From positions 186,001 to 250,000 of the forward strand of contig NZ_SZQF01000002.1 in assembly GCF_005869935.1 (NCBI RefSeq): DNA of 64,000 nt, written 5' to 3'. The position numbers and the translations under genes are program-made. Origin of the DNA: Winogradskyella algicola (GTDB taxonomy: Bacteria > Bacteroidota > Bacteroidia > Flavobacteriales > Flavobacteriaceae). Positions 55,647 through 63,978 of the stretch are shown here, piece after piece; position 1 is the stretch's first letter, and every line of letters starts with the position of its first letter. The notes under the pieces were generated by a model. That model did no database searches, was not told where the DNA came from, and saw nothing but the letters and a program-made list of their open reading frames with translations.

Positions 55647-57947
55647 ATGAAAATTTTCAAGTACTTCTTTGGTGCTTTGCTTTTTGTTTCCGCTGGTGCT
55701 TTTGCACAAGAAGACATAAAGCCAGAGCGCAAACCTGGCCACACTAACCAAAACAAATTCAAACAATTATATGACAAATTTGCAACTCCAAACATGTTTA
55801 GAACTGGTTCTGGAGCACCTGGTCCTGCTTACTACCAACAACAAGCAGACTATAAAATGGATATAGAAATAGATGATGTCAATGCCAGATTGTATGGTGA
55901 CGAAACTATTACATATACCAATAATTCCCCAGATGAGCTCACTTATCTTTGGGTCCAATTAGACCAAAACATGAGAGCAAAAGATTCTAAAACACCTTTA
56001 ATTAGTAGTTCTGGTATTGGTCCTGCAACTTCAGCTTCAAGAGCTACAGGAACATATTTAAAAGAACGTTTTGATGGTGGTTTTAATATCGAACACGTTA
56101 AAGATGTTAATGGTAAAGATTTACCTCATAGCATAAATCGCACTATGATGCGTGTAGAATTACCTAAACCAATGAAGACTGGTGATAAATTTTCTTTCAA
56201 AATAAAATGGTGGTACAACATTAACGACCATGTCAAAGATGGTGGACGCTCTGGTTATGAGTATTTTGAAGAAAATGATAACAGATCTTATGTTATTGCA
56301 CAATTTTATCCTCGTATGGCAGTGTACAACGATGTTGAAGGCTGGCAAAACTCTCAGTTTTGGGGAAGAGATGAGTTTGCATTACCATTCGGTAACTTTG
56401 ATGTTAACATTACAGTACCAGCAGATCATATCTTAGATGGAACAGGTTATTTAACCAACAGAGAAGAAGTTTTTACTAAAGAAATGATGAAGCGTTACAA
56501 TCAGGCTAAAAAATCTTACGACGAACCTGTAATGATTGTAACCGAAGACGAAGCTCGTAAAAACGAGAAGACAAAAAGCACAAAGAAAAAGACATGGAAA
56601 CTTTCTGCCCAAATGGTTAGGGATTTTGGTTTTGCAACGTCTAGAAAATATTTATATGATATGATGGCCGTAAAAATTGGTGACAAAGATGTTATGGCTG
56701 TCTCTATGTACTCTAAAGAAGGAAATCCGCTTTGGGAGCAATGGTCTACAAAAGCTGTAGCAAGCACCTTAAAGTCTTACTCTCGTATGACCTTTGATTA
56801 TCCGTACCATAAAGCTATTTCTGTTCATGCCCAAAGACAAGGAATGGAATACCCTATGATTTGTTGGAATTACGGAAGACCAGACGAAAATGGCAACTAT
56901 TCAGATAGAACAAAGTATGGAATGATAAGTGTTATTATACATGAGGTTGGGCACAACTTCTTCCCTATGATTGTAAATAGTGATGAGCGTCAATGGACAT
57001 GGATGGATGAAGGCTTAAACACTTTTGTTCAATATGTAGCAGAACAAGATTTTGGTGAGTGGTATCCAAAAGCTCTATCGCCAGGACAAGATAAATATCC
57101 TTCTCGTAGAGGACCTGCTAAAAACATAGTGAGATATATGGGAGGTGATCAAGACTATATTGCTCCAATTATGACCAAAGGTTTAAACACCTATCAATTT
57201 GGTAGTAACGCATACAGTAAGCCAGCTACTGGTTTAAACATTCTTCGTGAAACAGTTATGGGACGGGAGTTATTTGATTATTCATTTAGGGAATATGCAA
57301 GACGTTGGATGTTTAAGCATCCTACTCCAGAAGATTTTTTCAGAACAATGGAAGATGCATCTGCTGTAGACTTAGATTGGTTCTGGAGAGGTTGGTTTTA
57401 TACCACAGATTATACAGACATTGGAGTTAAAGAGGTAAAGAAATTTGCTGTAACTAATAATCCTAACGAAAATGGAAGACAATTAGCAGAACGTTACAAT
57501 ATGGATCCTGATGCACTTGTTTACTTTATTAGCGAAGGTGACGAAGGTTATGAAGAAGCTTTAAAAAGCGGAAAATCCATGGAAGATCTTCCTACTGTAA
57601 AAGAATACATAATGGATAATTTTACACCTGAAGAACAAAAGAACATGAAGAAATCGCCTAAATATTTCTATCAAGTTACTTTTGATAAACCTGGCGGTTT
57701 AGTAATGCCTCTAATCGTTGAGTATGAATATACTGATGGTTCTAAAGAAAAAATCACGTATCCTGCACAAATTTGGAGATTTAATGACAAGGAAGTTAGC
57801 AGAGCAATTGCAACAGACAAAGAAATTGTTGCTATAACTGTAGATCCAGACTTAGAAACTGCAGATATCGACACTTCTAACAACTCTTGGCCAAGAGAAA
57901 CTAAAGAAAGTGATTTCGATAAGTTTAAGAACAAAATAAAAGATTAA
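55647..57947 (+). CDS. M1-family zinc metallopeptidase
   Basis: A 766-residue gluzincin with a signal peptide (about 1-20). An N-terminal beta-domain (about 60-320) leads to the catalytic HEVGHNFFP site with His432, Glu433, His436 and the third ligand Glu455 in WMDEGLNTF (HExxH-X18-E). The substrate-binding GxMEN is varied: QGMEYPMICW. A C-terminal domain (about 590-766) is beta-rich. It probably digests peptides outside the inner membrane. Terminator at 57967. Confidence 0.95.
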   Translation: MKIFKYFFGALLFVSAGAFAQEDIKPERKPGHTNQNKFKQLYDKFATPNMFRTGSGAPGPAYYQQQADYKMDIEIDDVNARLYGDETITYTNNSPDELTYLWVQLDQNMRAKDSKTPLISSSGIGPATSASRATGTYLKERFDGGFNIEHVKDVNGKDLPHSINRTMMRVELPKPMKTGDKFSFKIKWWYNINDHVKDGGRSGYEYFEENDNRSYVIAQFYPRMAVYNDVEGWQNSQFWGRDEFALPFGNFDVNITVPADHILDGTGYLTNREEVFTKEMMKRYNQAKKSYDEPVMIVTEDEARKNEKTKSTKKKTWKLSAQMVRDFGFATSRKYLYDMMAVKIGDKDVMAVSMYSKEGNPLWEQWSTKAVASTLKSYSRMTFDYPYHKAISVHAQRQGMEYPMICWNYGRPDENGNYSDRTKYGMISVIIHEVGHNFFPMIVNSDERQWTWMDEGLNTFVQYVAEQDFGEWYPKALSPGQDKYPSRRGPAKNIVRYMGGDQDYIAPIMTKGLNTYQFGSNAYSKPATGLNILRETVMGRELFDYSFREYARRWMFKHPTPEDFFRTMEDASAVDLDWFWRGWFYTTDYTDIGVKEVKKFAVTNNPNENGRQLAERYNMDPDALVYFISEGDEGYEEALKSGKSMEDLPTVKEYIMDNFTPEEQKNMKKSPKYFYQVTFDKPGGLVMPLIVEYEYTDGSKEKITYPAQIWRFNDKEVSRAIATDKEIVAITVDPDLETADIDTSNNSWPRETKESDFDKFKNKIKD

Positions 57948-57966
57948 GAAAAATTTATTTAAAATT

Positions 57967-57997
57967 AAAGCCGACTTTAACGAGTCGGCTTTTTTTA
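57967..57997 (+). terminator. terminator after the M1 peptidase gene
   Basis: A perfect 10-bp stem (AAAGCCGACT / AGTCGGCTTT), TTAACG loop and T-run. Confidence 0.92.
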
Positions 57998-58013
57998 TTA
58001 CATAAAGTCACTC

Positions 58014-58021
58014 TATATTTG
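58014..58021 (+). promoter_or_regulatory. -7 box (TATATTTG) 4 nt before the tatA start
   Basis: TATATTTG is followed by CACT and the GTG start at 58026. It lies just after the M1 terminator, so tatA must have its own promoter. A leaderless transcript is predicted. Confidence 0.55.
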
Positions 58022-58025
58022 CACT

Positions 58026-58316
58026 GTGATACAATTAGCAAAATTATTATTTATCGGTGGAACCGAAATTGTCTTTATACTATTTATAGTAGTACTGGTT
58101 TTTGGTGCAGATAAGCTACCAGAAATTGCAAGAGGATTAGGTAAAGGTATGCGAACCTTGAGGGATGCCACTAATGACATAAAACACGAAGTTACAAAAA
58201 GCGCCAAAGAGAGTAATGTTGTAGATACAGACGCTGCGAAAGAGATTCAGCAAGAGATTAATAAAGTCAAAGACGATCTCGAAAACTTTACAGGCTCAGT
58301 AAAGCGAAATATGTAA
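58026..58316 (+). CDS. tatA: twin-arginine translocase subunit TatA/TatE
   Basis: A 96-residue protein with one membrane helix (about 8-24, LLFIGGTEIVFILFIVVLVF), the hinge FGADKLPEIARGLGKGMR and an amphipathic helix, then a charged tail. TatA forms the size-flexible pore that exports folded proteins with TatC. No tatC is nearby. The start is GTG, which gives the usual IQLAK start before the helix. Confidence 0.93.
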   Translation: MIQLAKLLFIGGTEIVFILFIVVLVFGADKLPEIARGLGKGMRTLRDATNDIKHEVTKSAKESNVVDTDAAKEIQQEINKVKDDLENFTGSVKRNM

Positions 58317-58431
58317 GATGAAATATTCATTATTTTTATATTAATTTTTTATCATATCCTTAATATATAATATGCTTTTTATAGAATAATTTAATATATT
58401 TAGAAGTTACTAACCATCTAAATCATATTAA

Positions 58432-59937
58432 ATGAAAAAAAGTTTTTTCAAACTATTACTACTAGCTGTAATAGTGTTAGTATCATGTTCTAAAGATGAT
58501 ACGAATGTTGAAACCCAACCAGAAACAGTTCAATTTCCTGAAAATCCACTCACCATTGAACAAATTAATTCGAGAATTTCCGAGACCATAGAAAACACAG
58601 GTGACTTTGACTGGAATGCCGTTGATGAACATTTTTTATGGAGTGCTGTTGTTCATGGACAAAATGTACTTAGCATTGGATATGGAAATCCTGGTCAAAG
58701 CTTCAGCGAAACAGAAGATCCTGTCTTAGCTTCTAAGAAAAATGCACTAATAGAAATAGTACTAGATAATGAAGCTGTTGAAAAGAAAGATTTAAAGTTG
58801 GTAGAACATGAAATCATTACCGTAATAGATATAGAAGTTACAAAAATTGAGACCATAATTGAGTTAAGAAAAAGTGACTATGTTCGCTATTTAGAGCCAA
58901 ATGGCTATAATCATTATGGTGCTGAACAAGCTTTTCGTTCAAGCTCAGGATGTGACAAAAATCCCGACAGTATTAATTCTGCACACTACACAACAACGAG
59001 CCCAAATAATGCGCAAGTGTCTTGGCATTTTAGCGAGCACAATATTCCTCAGGCATGGAATCATAGTACTGGGTCTGGTGTAACAATAGGTCTTATAGAT
59101 ACTGGAGTTTCTGCTTCACAATATTTATTAAACTCACCAGGATTTAATGATGGTGCTTCTACGGGTAGATTTGTTCAGAAATACGGAACATTTATTGACT
59201 CTTGGTGGTGGTGGAGTAGCAATTATGATGGACCACATGACAAATGCGGACATGGTACTGCAATGGGATCTGCAATGGCTGCACCCAGAAACAATGATGG
59301 AATGCCTGTTGGTGTGGCTTACAATGCTAACCTTGTAGCTTACAGAGCAACAGAAGATGTGTTATTAAACGATTATCATGAACGTAAAGGTGTTTCTGCT
59401 GCTCTAACTCAATTAGGAAATAGAAGTGATGTAAAAATCATCTCTATGTCTATTGGTTACGTTTGGTCAATAGGAAACATCAAAGATGCAGTGAAATATG
59501 CTTACAGTAAAGGAAAATTAATCTTTGCTGCCGGCGGAACCTCAACGAGTTTCACCAATGGTTTTGGAGTCATTTTCCCAGCAACTATGAGCGAAACTGT
59601 TGCGGTTACAGGTGTAAATGATGGCTCGAGCTATGAACGATGTGACACCTGTCACAGTGGAAGCAAAATAGATTTTACAATCATTATGGAAGGTGACAAC
59701 AACACCAGCAAAGCTCCACCAGTTTTAGGATTTAACACAGGACAAAGAAGGTATACAGGTGGCTCATCAGTTGCTACGGCAACAACAGCAGGTATCGCAG
59801 CCTTAATTTGGTCAAAGTATCCTAGCTGGTCTAGAACTCAAGTATTAAACAGATTAAAACAATCTGCAGATCTCTACCCTAGTAAAAGTAGTAGTTTCGG
59901 CTATGGAAATATAGATGCTCTGCAAGCTGTACAATAA
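58432..59937 (+). CDS. S8-family (subtilisin-like) serine protease, lipoprotein
   Basis: A 501-residue lipoprotein (lipobox VLVSC, Cys at about 19). A propeptide-like region (about 40-165) precedes the subtilisin fold with the catalytic triad Asp223 (IGLIDTGVS), His274 (CGHGTAMGSAMAAP) and Ser446 (GGSSVATATTAGIAALI, SSVA in place of TSMA). The GSSVA change is tolerated in many Bacteroidota S8 enzymes. Likely a surface protease; substrates unknown. Four Trp in a row (DSWWWWSSN) occur just before the His motif. Confidence 0.93.
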   Translation: MKKSFFKLLLLAVIVLVSCSKDDTNVETQPETVQFPENPLTIEQINSRISETIENTGDFDWNAVDEHFLWSAVVHGQNVLSIGYGNPGQSFSETEDPVLASKKNALIEIVLDNEAVEKKDLKLVEHEIITVIDIEVTKIETIIELRKSDYVRYLEPNGYNHYGAEQAFRSSSGCDKNPDSINSAHYTTTSPNNAQVSWHFSEHNIPQAWNHSTGSGVTIGLIDTGVSASQYLLNSPGFNDGASTGRFVQKYGTFIDSWWWWSSNYDGPHDKCGHGTAMGSAMAAPRNNDGMPVGVAYNANLVAYRATEDVLLNDYHERKGVSAALTQLGNRSDVKIISMSIGYVWSIGNIKDAVKYAYSKGKLIFAAGGTSTSFTNGFGVIFPATMSETVAVTGVNDGSSYERCDTCHSGSKIDFTIIMEGDNNTSKAPPVLGFNTGQRRYTGGSSVATATTAGIAALIWSKYPSWSRTQVLNRLKQSADLYPSKSSSFGYGNIDALQAVQ

Positions 59938-59954
59938 TAACCAATCAAAACTGA

Positions 59955-59991
59955 AAATAGCTTTGCAAATTAATGCAAAGCTATTTTTTTA
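59955..59991. terminator. bidirectional terminator after the S8 gene
   Basis: A perfect 13-bp stem (AAATAGCTTTGCA / TGCAAAGCTATTT) with a 6-nt loop and T-run. The convergent O-methyltransferase gene ends next to it, so it can serve both strands. Confidence 0.9.
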
Positions 59992-60630
59992 TTTCTTCCT
60001 ACTGATAGTTAGTCCGTCTCGTATTGGGAACATTACTGTTTCAATCCGATCGTCTTCTTTTAAAAGCGTATTATAATCCAAAACAGCTTTTGTAGACACA
60101 TCTTTATCGTTTACAGTTTCAACTACTTTTCCGTGCCATAAGACGTTATCAGAAAGTATAATACCTCCTGTACTTAGTTTGTCAATTATCAAATGAAAAT
60201 AGTTGCTGTAATTAGGTTTATCAGCATCAATAAACACCAAATCAAATGAAATATCTAGAGTAGGTATAATATCTATTGCGCTTCCTGTATGCTGAATAAT
60301 CTGATGGCCATAATCAGATTTATCAAAATACTTTCGTTGAAAATCATGAAGTTCTTCATTTATATCAATGGTATGAATAACACCATCACTTTGCAATCCT
60401 TCGGCTAAGCATAAAGTGGCATAGCCTGTAAATGTTCCTAATTCTAAAATAGATTTAGGATTTACCAACTTAGAAATCATACTCAGCACTCTACCTTGGT
60501 AAGGACCGCTGAGCATGATTGGTTGTAAAATTTTTTGGTATGTTTCTCGAGTTAATTGTTGTAACAACTCAGGCTCTTGCTCAGAATGTGAAACAACGTA
60601 ATTGTCTAAAGCTTCTGGCAAAAAATACAT
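59989..60630 (-). CDS. class I SAM-dependent O-methyltransferase
   Basis: A 213-residue catechol/caffeoyl-CoA-type O-methyltransferase. The SAM site is ILELGTFTGYATLCLAEGL, followed by VIHTIDINEE and the metal-binding FIDADKPNYSNYF with GGIILSDNVLWHGKV. Cation-dependent methyl transfer to a phenolic or catechol-like acceptor is expected; the true substrate is unknown. It lies at the end of the kynurenine-side minus-strand run. Confidence 0.93.
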   Translation of the reverse strand: MYFLPEALDNYVVSHSEQEPELLQQLTRETYQKILQPIMLSGPYQGRVLSMISKLVNPKSILELGTFTGYATLCLAEGLQSDGVIHTIDINEELHDFQRKYFDKSDYGHQIIQHTGSAIDIIPTLDISFDLVFIDADKPNYSNYFHLIIDKLSTGGIILSDNVLWHGKVVETVNDKDVSTKAVLDYNTLLKEDDRIETVMFPIRDGLTISRKK

Positions 60631-60653
60631 GTCAAAGATTTAAAGTTGGATAG

Positions 60654-60881
60654 TTATTCTGCCTTTGGTTCTTCCGGAAGTTCAAGTTCTACCTCTTCTG
60701 CCTCAGGTTTACCTAAAAAGAATAATGCAGCACCTACAACCACTAAGCCTATTTTTATGGCCCAAGCCACACCTTCTCCCCATTCATATATCCACATTAA
60801 AATACTTGGAACTCTATCAAAAAAGTTTAAAACAATTGCAAAAAGACCAAAAAAGATCATGTAACCTCCGGTTTTTCTCAT
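60654..60881 (-). CDS. small two-helix membrane protein
   Basis: A 75-residue protein with two membrane helices (about 6-22 and 38-57) and an acidic, Glu/Pro-rich tail (EAEEVELELPEEPKAE). No motif of known function is seen. It lies between the amidohydrolase and O-methyltransferase genes, 23 nt before the latter start, and is probably read with them. Confidence 0.75.
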   Translation of the reverse strand: MRKTGGYMIFFGLFAIVLNFFDRVPSILMWIYEWGEGVAWAIKIGLVVVGAALFFLGKPEAEEVELELPEEPKAE

Positions 60882-60937
60882 AATATATAGTTGATGATTA
60901 GAATTTAAATATAGACAAAAATTTGAAAATTGTATGT

Positions 60938-62023
60938 CTAAGAAGTAATTCTGGCTATAAGATCTTTTTTTGCCTGTTCATCATCACCACACAACCACTG
61001 TACAATATTATCTTCCCAAATGGCATCGCGTTCAGACTCGTTTATGATTTTCCGTTCTATGGCCAAATCTAAAATTTTACCAGGATACGACGATTGTTTA
61101 GCACTTTCCATTTCACCTAGTGGATAAGGATCATCTAATCCCATTATAACTTGTTTTGAACCTTGATTTTTTATCAGTAATTCTAAAGAACCTGTGTCGT
61201 GCACTAAAGTATCAAAGAAAATATTTTTATGACCAACAGCTTTACGAGGATGCTTTTTACCTTCAAACAAATCTGGTCTACCATCAAACCCTTGAATACG
61301 ACGACCAAGATTAATCTGTGCTAATTGTCCACCATGAGCAAAACAAATTCGCATATTAGGATACTTTTCATAATAACCATTTAAGGTTAAAAAATGATAA
61401 GCATCTGCACATTGTGCCAACATCCAAATTAAATGAAAACGCCATGATGTGTTTTCTAGTTTAATGAATTTTTCACCATCGTATGGGTGAATTTCAACCG
61501 CTAAATTATATTTATCGGCAAGCTCAAAAATAGGTTCGTTTTCTTCATCAAAAATACAACGCCATGTCCCAATAGTATCCATATAATGTGTTGGCAAACA
61601 CAACAAACGCATGCCTAAAACCTCAACACAACGCTCTATTTCCCAACAAGCGCCTCTTACAAAACCAGGATGCACCACAAAACCCGTTGTAAATTTACTT
61701 GGGTGATCGTGTTGTATGCGTGCATTAAAATCATTCTGAAAACGCAAGGCTTGCTTCATTTCCTCTAAACGCAAACCGTTGCCATAGAGTTGAGATAAAT
61801 TCAAAACAACAGCATGGTCAATTTTAAAATGCTCCATCCATGCTAACTTTTCATTTAAGAAAAAACTAGAATCTGTAATTGGTCTGTTCCAATCTTTTTG
61901 AAGCATGAATTTACGGTCCTTATCGACCCAAAAAATCCCTTTATCTTTCATAAATTCAGGAATTTCTTCAGGATAAGGAAGAAGGTGAGAATGACCGTTA
62001 ATTCTTAGTTTACGTTTACTCAT
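60938..62023 (-). CDS. amidohydrolase, ACMSD-like (2-amino-3-carboxymuconate semialdehyde decarboxylase)
   Basis: A 361-residue TIM-barrel metal-dependent enzyme of the amidohydrolase superfamily. Metal-ligand motifs are INGHSHLLP near the N-terminus, LAVEIHPYDG and MRICFAHGGQLAQ, with MGLDDPYPLGEM late (Asp). The neighbouring 3-hydroxyanthranilate dioxygenase makes the muconate semialdehyde that ACMSD-type enzymes decarboxylate, so the assignment is well supported by context and motif, though not proven. Confidence 0.85.
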   Translation of the reverse strand: MSKRKLRINGHSHLLPYPEEIPEFMKDKGIFWVDKDRKFMLQKDWNRPITDSSFFLNEKLAWMEHFKIDHAVVLNLSQLYGNGLRLEEMKQALRFQNDFNARIQHDHPSKFTTGFVVHPGFVRGACWEIERCVEVLGMRLLCLPTHYMDTIGTWRCIFDEENEPIFELADKYNLAVEIHPYDGEKFIKLENTSWRFHLIWMLAQCADAYHFLTLNGYYEKYPNMRICFAHGGQLAQINLGRRIQGFDGRPDLFEGKKHPRKAVGHKNIFFDTLVHDTGSLELLIKNQGSKQVIMGLDDPYPLGEMESAKQSSYPGKILDLAIERKIINESERDAIWEDNIVQWLCGDDEQAKKDLIARITS

Positions 62024-62088
62024 TTGTTTTAGGTGTTACCAAACTTTAGTTTCGGCAATTATTGTATGTTGGTTAGATACTCTTTGGC

Positions 62089-62580
62089 TTATTTCTTAAA
62101 TGCTCCTTTTTTAACCATATTTTTATAACGGTCAAAAATAGCAGGCATATCTGTTTCTATATTGTCAAGCATAAATTCTTCTTCATAAATCAAACTTGTG
62201 TCCTCATCAGAGTACCACTGTAATTTATCCATAACACCTTCTGGTCTTGGATATTCGATAACCAAACCAACTGTATTTGCGCTACGTTGAGGTGAATGCG
62301 GTACTTTTGGTGGTAACACAAAAATCTCACCTTCTCTTATGTGGATATCCTTTGACTCACCATCTTCAATCACTTTTAAAACCATATCACCTTCAATTTG
62401 ATAGAAAAATTCAGGTGTTTCATTATAGTGATAATCTTGTCTGTCGTTTGGTCCACCAACAACCATAACAATAACATCGGCATCTTTCCAAACCACTTTG
62501 TTTCCCACAGGTGGCTTTAATAAGTGACGGTTTTCTTCAATCCATGCTTTAAAGTTAATTGGTGGAAATAATTTGCTCAT
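62089..62580 (-). CDS. nbaC: 3-hydroxyanthranilate 3,4-dioxygenase, without the second iron site
   Basis: A 163-residue cupin dioxygenase that opens the ring of 3-hydroxyanthranilate in the kynurenine pathway. Iron ligands are His51 and Glu57 ([10 protein letters not shown]) and His95 (PKVPHSP). Characterised bacterial enzymes have a C-terminal rubredoxin-like Cys4 iron site. Here the corresponding WYCDACG region reads WYSDEDT and no Cys exists, so that site is absent, as in the eukaryotic type. It lies 65 nt upstream of the amidohydrolase. Confidence 0.93.
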   Translation of the reverse strand: MSKLFPPINFKAWIEENRHLLKPPVGNKVVWKDADVIVMVVGGPNDRQDYHYNETPEFFYQIEGDMVLKVIEDGESKDIHIREGEIFVLPPKVPHSPQRSANTVGLVIEYPRPEGVMDKLQWYSDEDTSLIYEEEFMLDNIETDMPAIFDRYKNMVKKGAFKK

Positions 62581-62599
62581 AATAAAAGCCCCTTTTTAA

Positions 62600-62637
62600 T
62601 TTCCCTACTTCGATTACGCTCAGTACAAGCTGGGAAA
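62600..62637. repeat. REP-like palindromic element (TTCGATTACGCTC core)
   Basis: A TTTCCC / GGGAAA-bounded element (62600-62605 and 62632-62637) surrounds a core ACTTCGATTACGCTCAGTAC. The core shares TCGAyTACGCTC with the valS element at 23834. It lies between SDR and nbaC. The unit resembles dispersed flavobacterial intergenic repeats. Confidence 0.5.
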
Positions 62638-62710
62638 AACTCATCCGGGAATAGAGTTTTGTTATAAAATAATTATTGGTATAAAGATATGGTATTTTTT
62701 GCTCAATCTA

Positions 62711-62740
62711 TTCCTTCCTTTTGGGAAGGTTAGGATGGGC
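62711..62740. repeat. 30-bp repeat, left copy (inverted with 63532)
   Basis: This 30-bp unit holds a CCTTCC...GGAAGG hairpin and ends TTAGGATGGGC. It is 29/30 identical to the reverse complement of 63532-63561. It stops 2 nt from the end of the SDR gene. Confidence 0.8.
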
Positions 62741-62742
62741 AA

Positions 62743-63525
62743 TTATAAACTTTTTGTTCTACCACCATCAACCGGAAGGTTAATTCCGTTAATATAACTC
62801 GCCTTTTCACTTGCTAAAAAAGTAATTGCAGCAGCTAATTCTTCTGGTTTTGCAAATCGTTTTGCTGGTATAGCGCTTTTCATGGCGTTAGCAGATTCTT
62901 CTTCTGTCTTACCACTTTTAGCACTTTTGTTTTTAATGATTTCGGTTAAACGTTCTGTTCCAGTTGCACCAGGTAATAGATTGTTTACAGTAATGCCAAA
63001 TTGTCCAAGCTCGTTAGCCAAGGTTTTACTCCAGTTGGCTACAGCACCACGAATGGTATTGCTTACACCAAGTCCGTCTAATGGCTGTTTTACAGATGTT
63101 GAAATCACATTAATTATACGTCCATATTCTTCAGCTTTCATAAACGGAACAATAGCTTGAGCTAATACATGATTACATTTTAAATGCTGTGTAAAAGCGC
63201 TTTCAAATTCTTCAATTTTTGCATTAAAAACTGGTCCGCCAGCTGGTCCGCCAGTGTTGTTTACTAATACATGAAATCCGTGATTGTTTTTAATATAGCT
63301 TTCAACTTTTTCTTTTAATTCCATCGGATTAGAAAAATCGGCTACGATATAATCGTGGTTTCTGTGTTTTGGCAGTTCAGCTAAAACTGCCTTTAGCTTG
63401 TCTTCGTTTCTTGCAACTAGTGTAATATTTACACCTTCTTCGGCTAAAGCTAAAGCAGTTGCTTTACCAATACCTGCTGTGCTACCACAAACTAGTGCGT
63501 ATTTGTTGTTTAGTTTTAAGTCCAT
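62743..63525 (-). CDS. SDR-family oxidoreductase
   Basis: A 260-residue classical short-chain dehydrogenase/reductase. The ATG at 63525 is chosen; a longer reading from 63564 would translate a repeat. NAD(P)-binding SDR motifs are CGSTAGIGKATALALAEEG, NNTGGPAGG and a C-terminal SYINGINLPVDGGRTKS. A catalytic-type Ser appears in VISTSVKQ, but the usual YxxxK is not obvious: a Tyr is replaced near VSNTIRGAVANWSKTL. It belongs to the kynurenine-side run. Its substrate is unknown. It is bounded by 30-bp inverted repeats. Confidence 0.9.
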   Translation of the reverse strand: MDLKLNNKYALVCGSTAGIGKATALALAEEGVNITLVARNEDKLKAVLAELPKHRNHDYIVADFSNPMELKEKVESYIKNNHGFHVLVNNTGGPAGGPVFNAKIEEFESAFTQHLKCNHVLAQAIVPFMKAEEYGRIINVISTSVKQPLDGLGVSNTIRGAVANWSKTLANELGQFGITVNNLLPGATGTERLTEIIKNKSAKSGKTEEESANAMKSAIPAKRFAKPEELAAAITFLASEKASYINGINLPVDGGRTKSL

Positions 63526-63531
63526 AAAAAA

Positions 63532-63561
63532 GCCCATCCTAACCTTCCCAAAGGGAAGGAA
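63532..63561. repeat. 30-bp repeat, right copy (inverted with 62711)
   Basis: The reverse complement differs from the left copy at one position (C for T at base 9), with a perfect 7-bp CCTTCCC/GGGAAGG hairpin inside. It ends 6 nt upstream of the SDR start, so it is part of the 5' region of the SDR mRNA. Confidence 0.8.
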
Positions 63562-63606
63562 CACTTAACTGGGTAATTAAGTGTTTTTAGATTATATACG
63601 TTTTAA

Positions 63607-63978
63607 TCACTTTACACTATTACTTTCGTATTCATTTTGTCTTTCTGATTTAATAAAATAACTTATTTTCTCACTTAAGACAATAAAAATTAATACGACA
63701 GCTATTGTTTTATCAACATACCAAAAATGATATACTAATGCACCAATAATAAAAGGTTGAATAAAAGTTGTAATTTTATTTATGACTCTAAATAATGATT
63801 TAATTGAATCGGGTAATTTTGAAGTTACTTTTTTTCCAAATGATTTAATTAATAAATTCAAAAAATATGTTGAAACGTAGATTAACAATAGTATAGTTAC
63901 TATTGCTCCAACAGTTAGAAAGTCACTAAAATTATTTTTTATAAATAAATCGATTAGAGACTTAATACAAAATAACAT
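63607..63978 (-). CDS. hypothetical membrane protein, possibly truncated by the window edge
   Basis: A 123-residue hydrophobic protein with about three membrane helices (about 20-45, 70-88, 90-106), rich in Ile and Lys, ending in a polar tail (SERQNEYESNSVK). No known family is recognised. No in-frame stop precedes its ATG before the window edge, so it may be longer. Its AT-rich composition is stronger than that of its neighbours. Confidence 0.55.
   Translation of the reverse strand: MLFCIKSLIDLFIKNNFSDFLTVGAIVTILLLIYVSTYFLNLLIKSFGKKVTSKLPDSIKSLFRVINKITTFIQPFIIGALVYHFWYVDKTIAVVLIFIVLSEKISYFIKSERQNEYESNSVK

Noticed and set aside
63526..63564. Longer SDR reading beginning MFLPFGKVRMGFF
   Set aside because: Those codons fall mostly within the 30-bp inverted repeat. 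The ATG at 63525 gives the standard SDR start.
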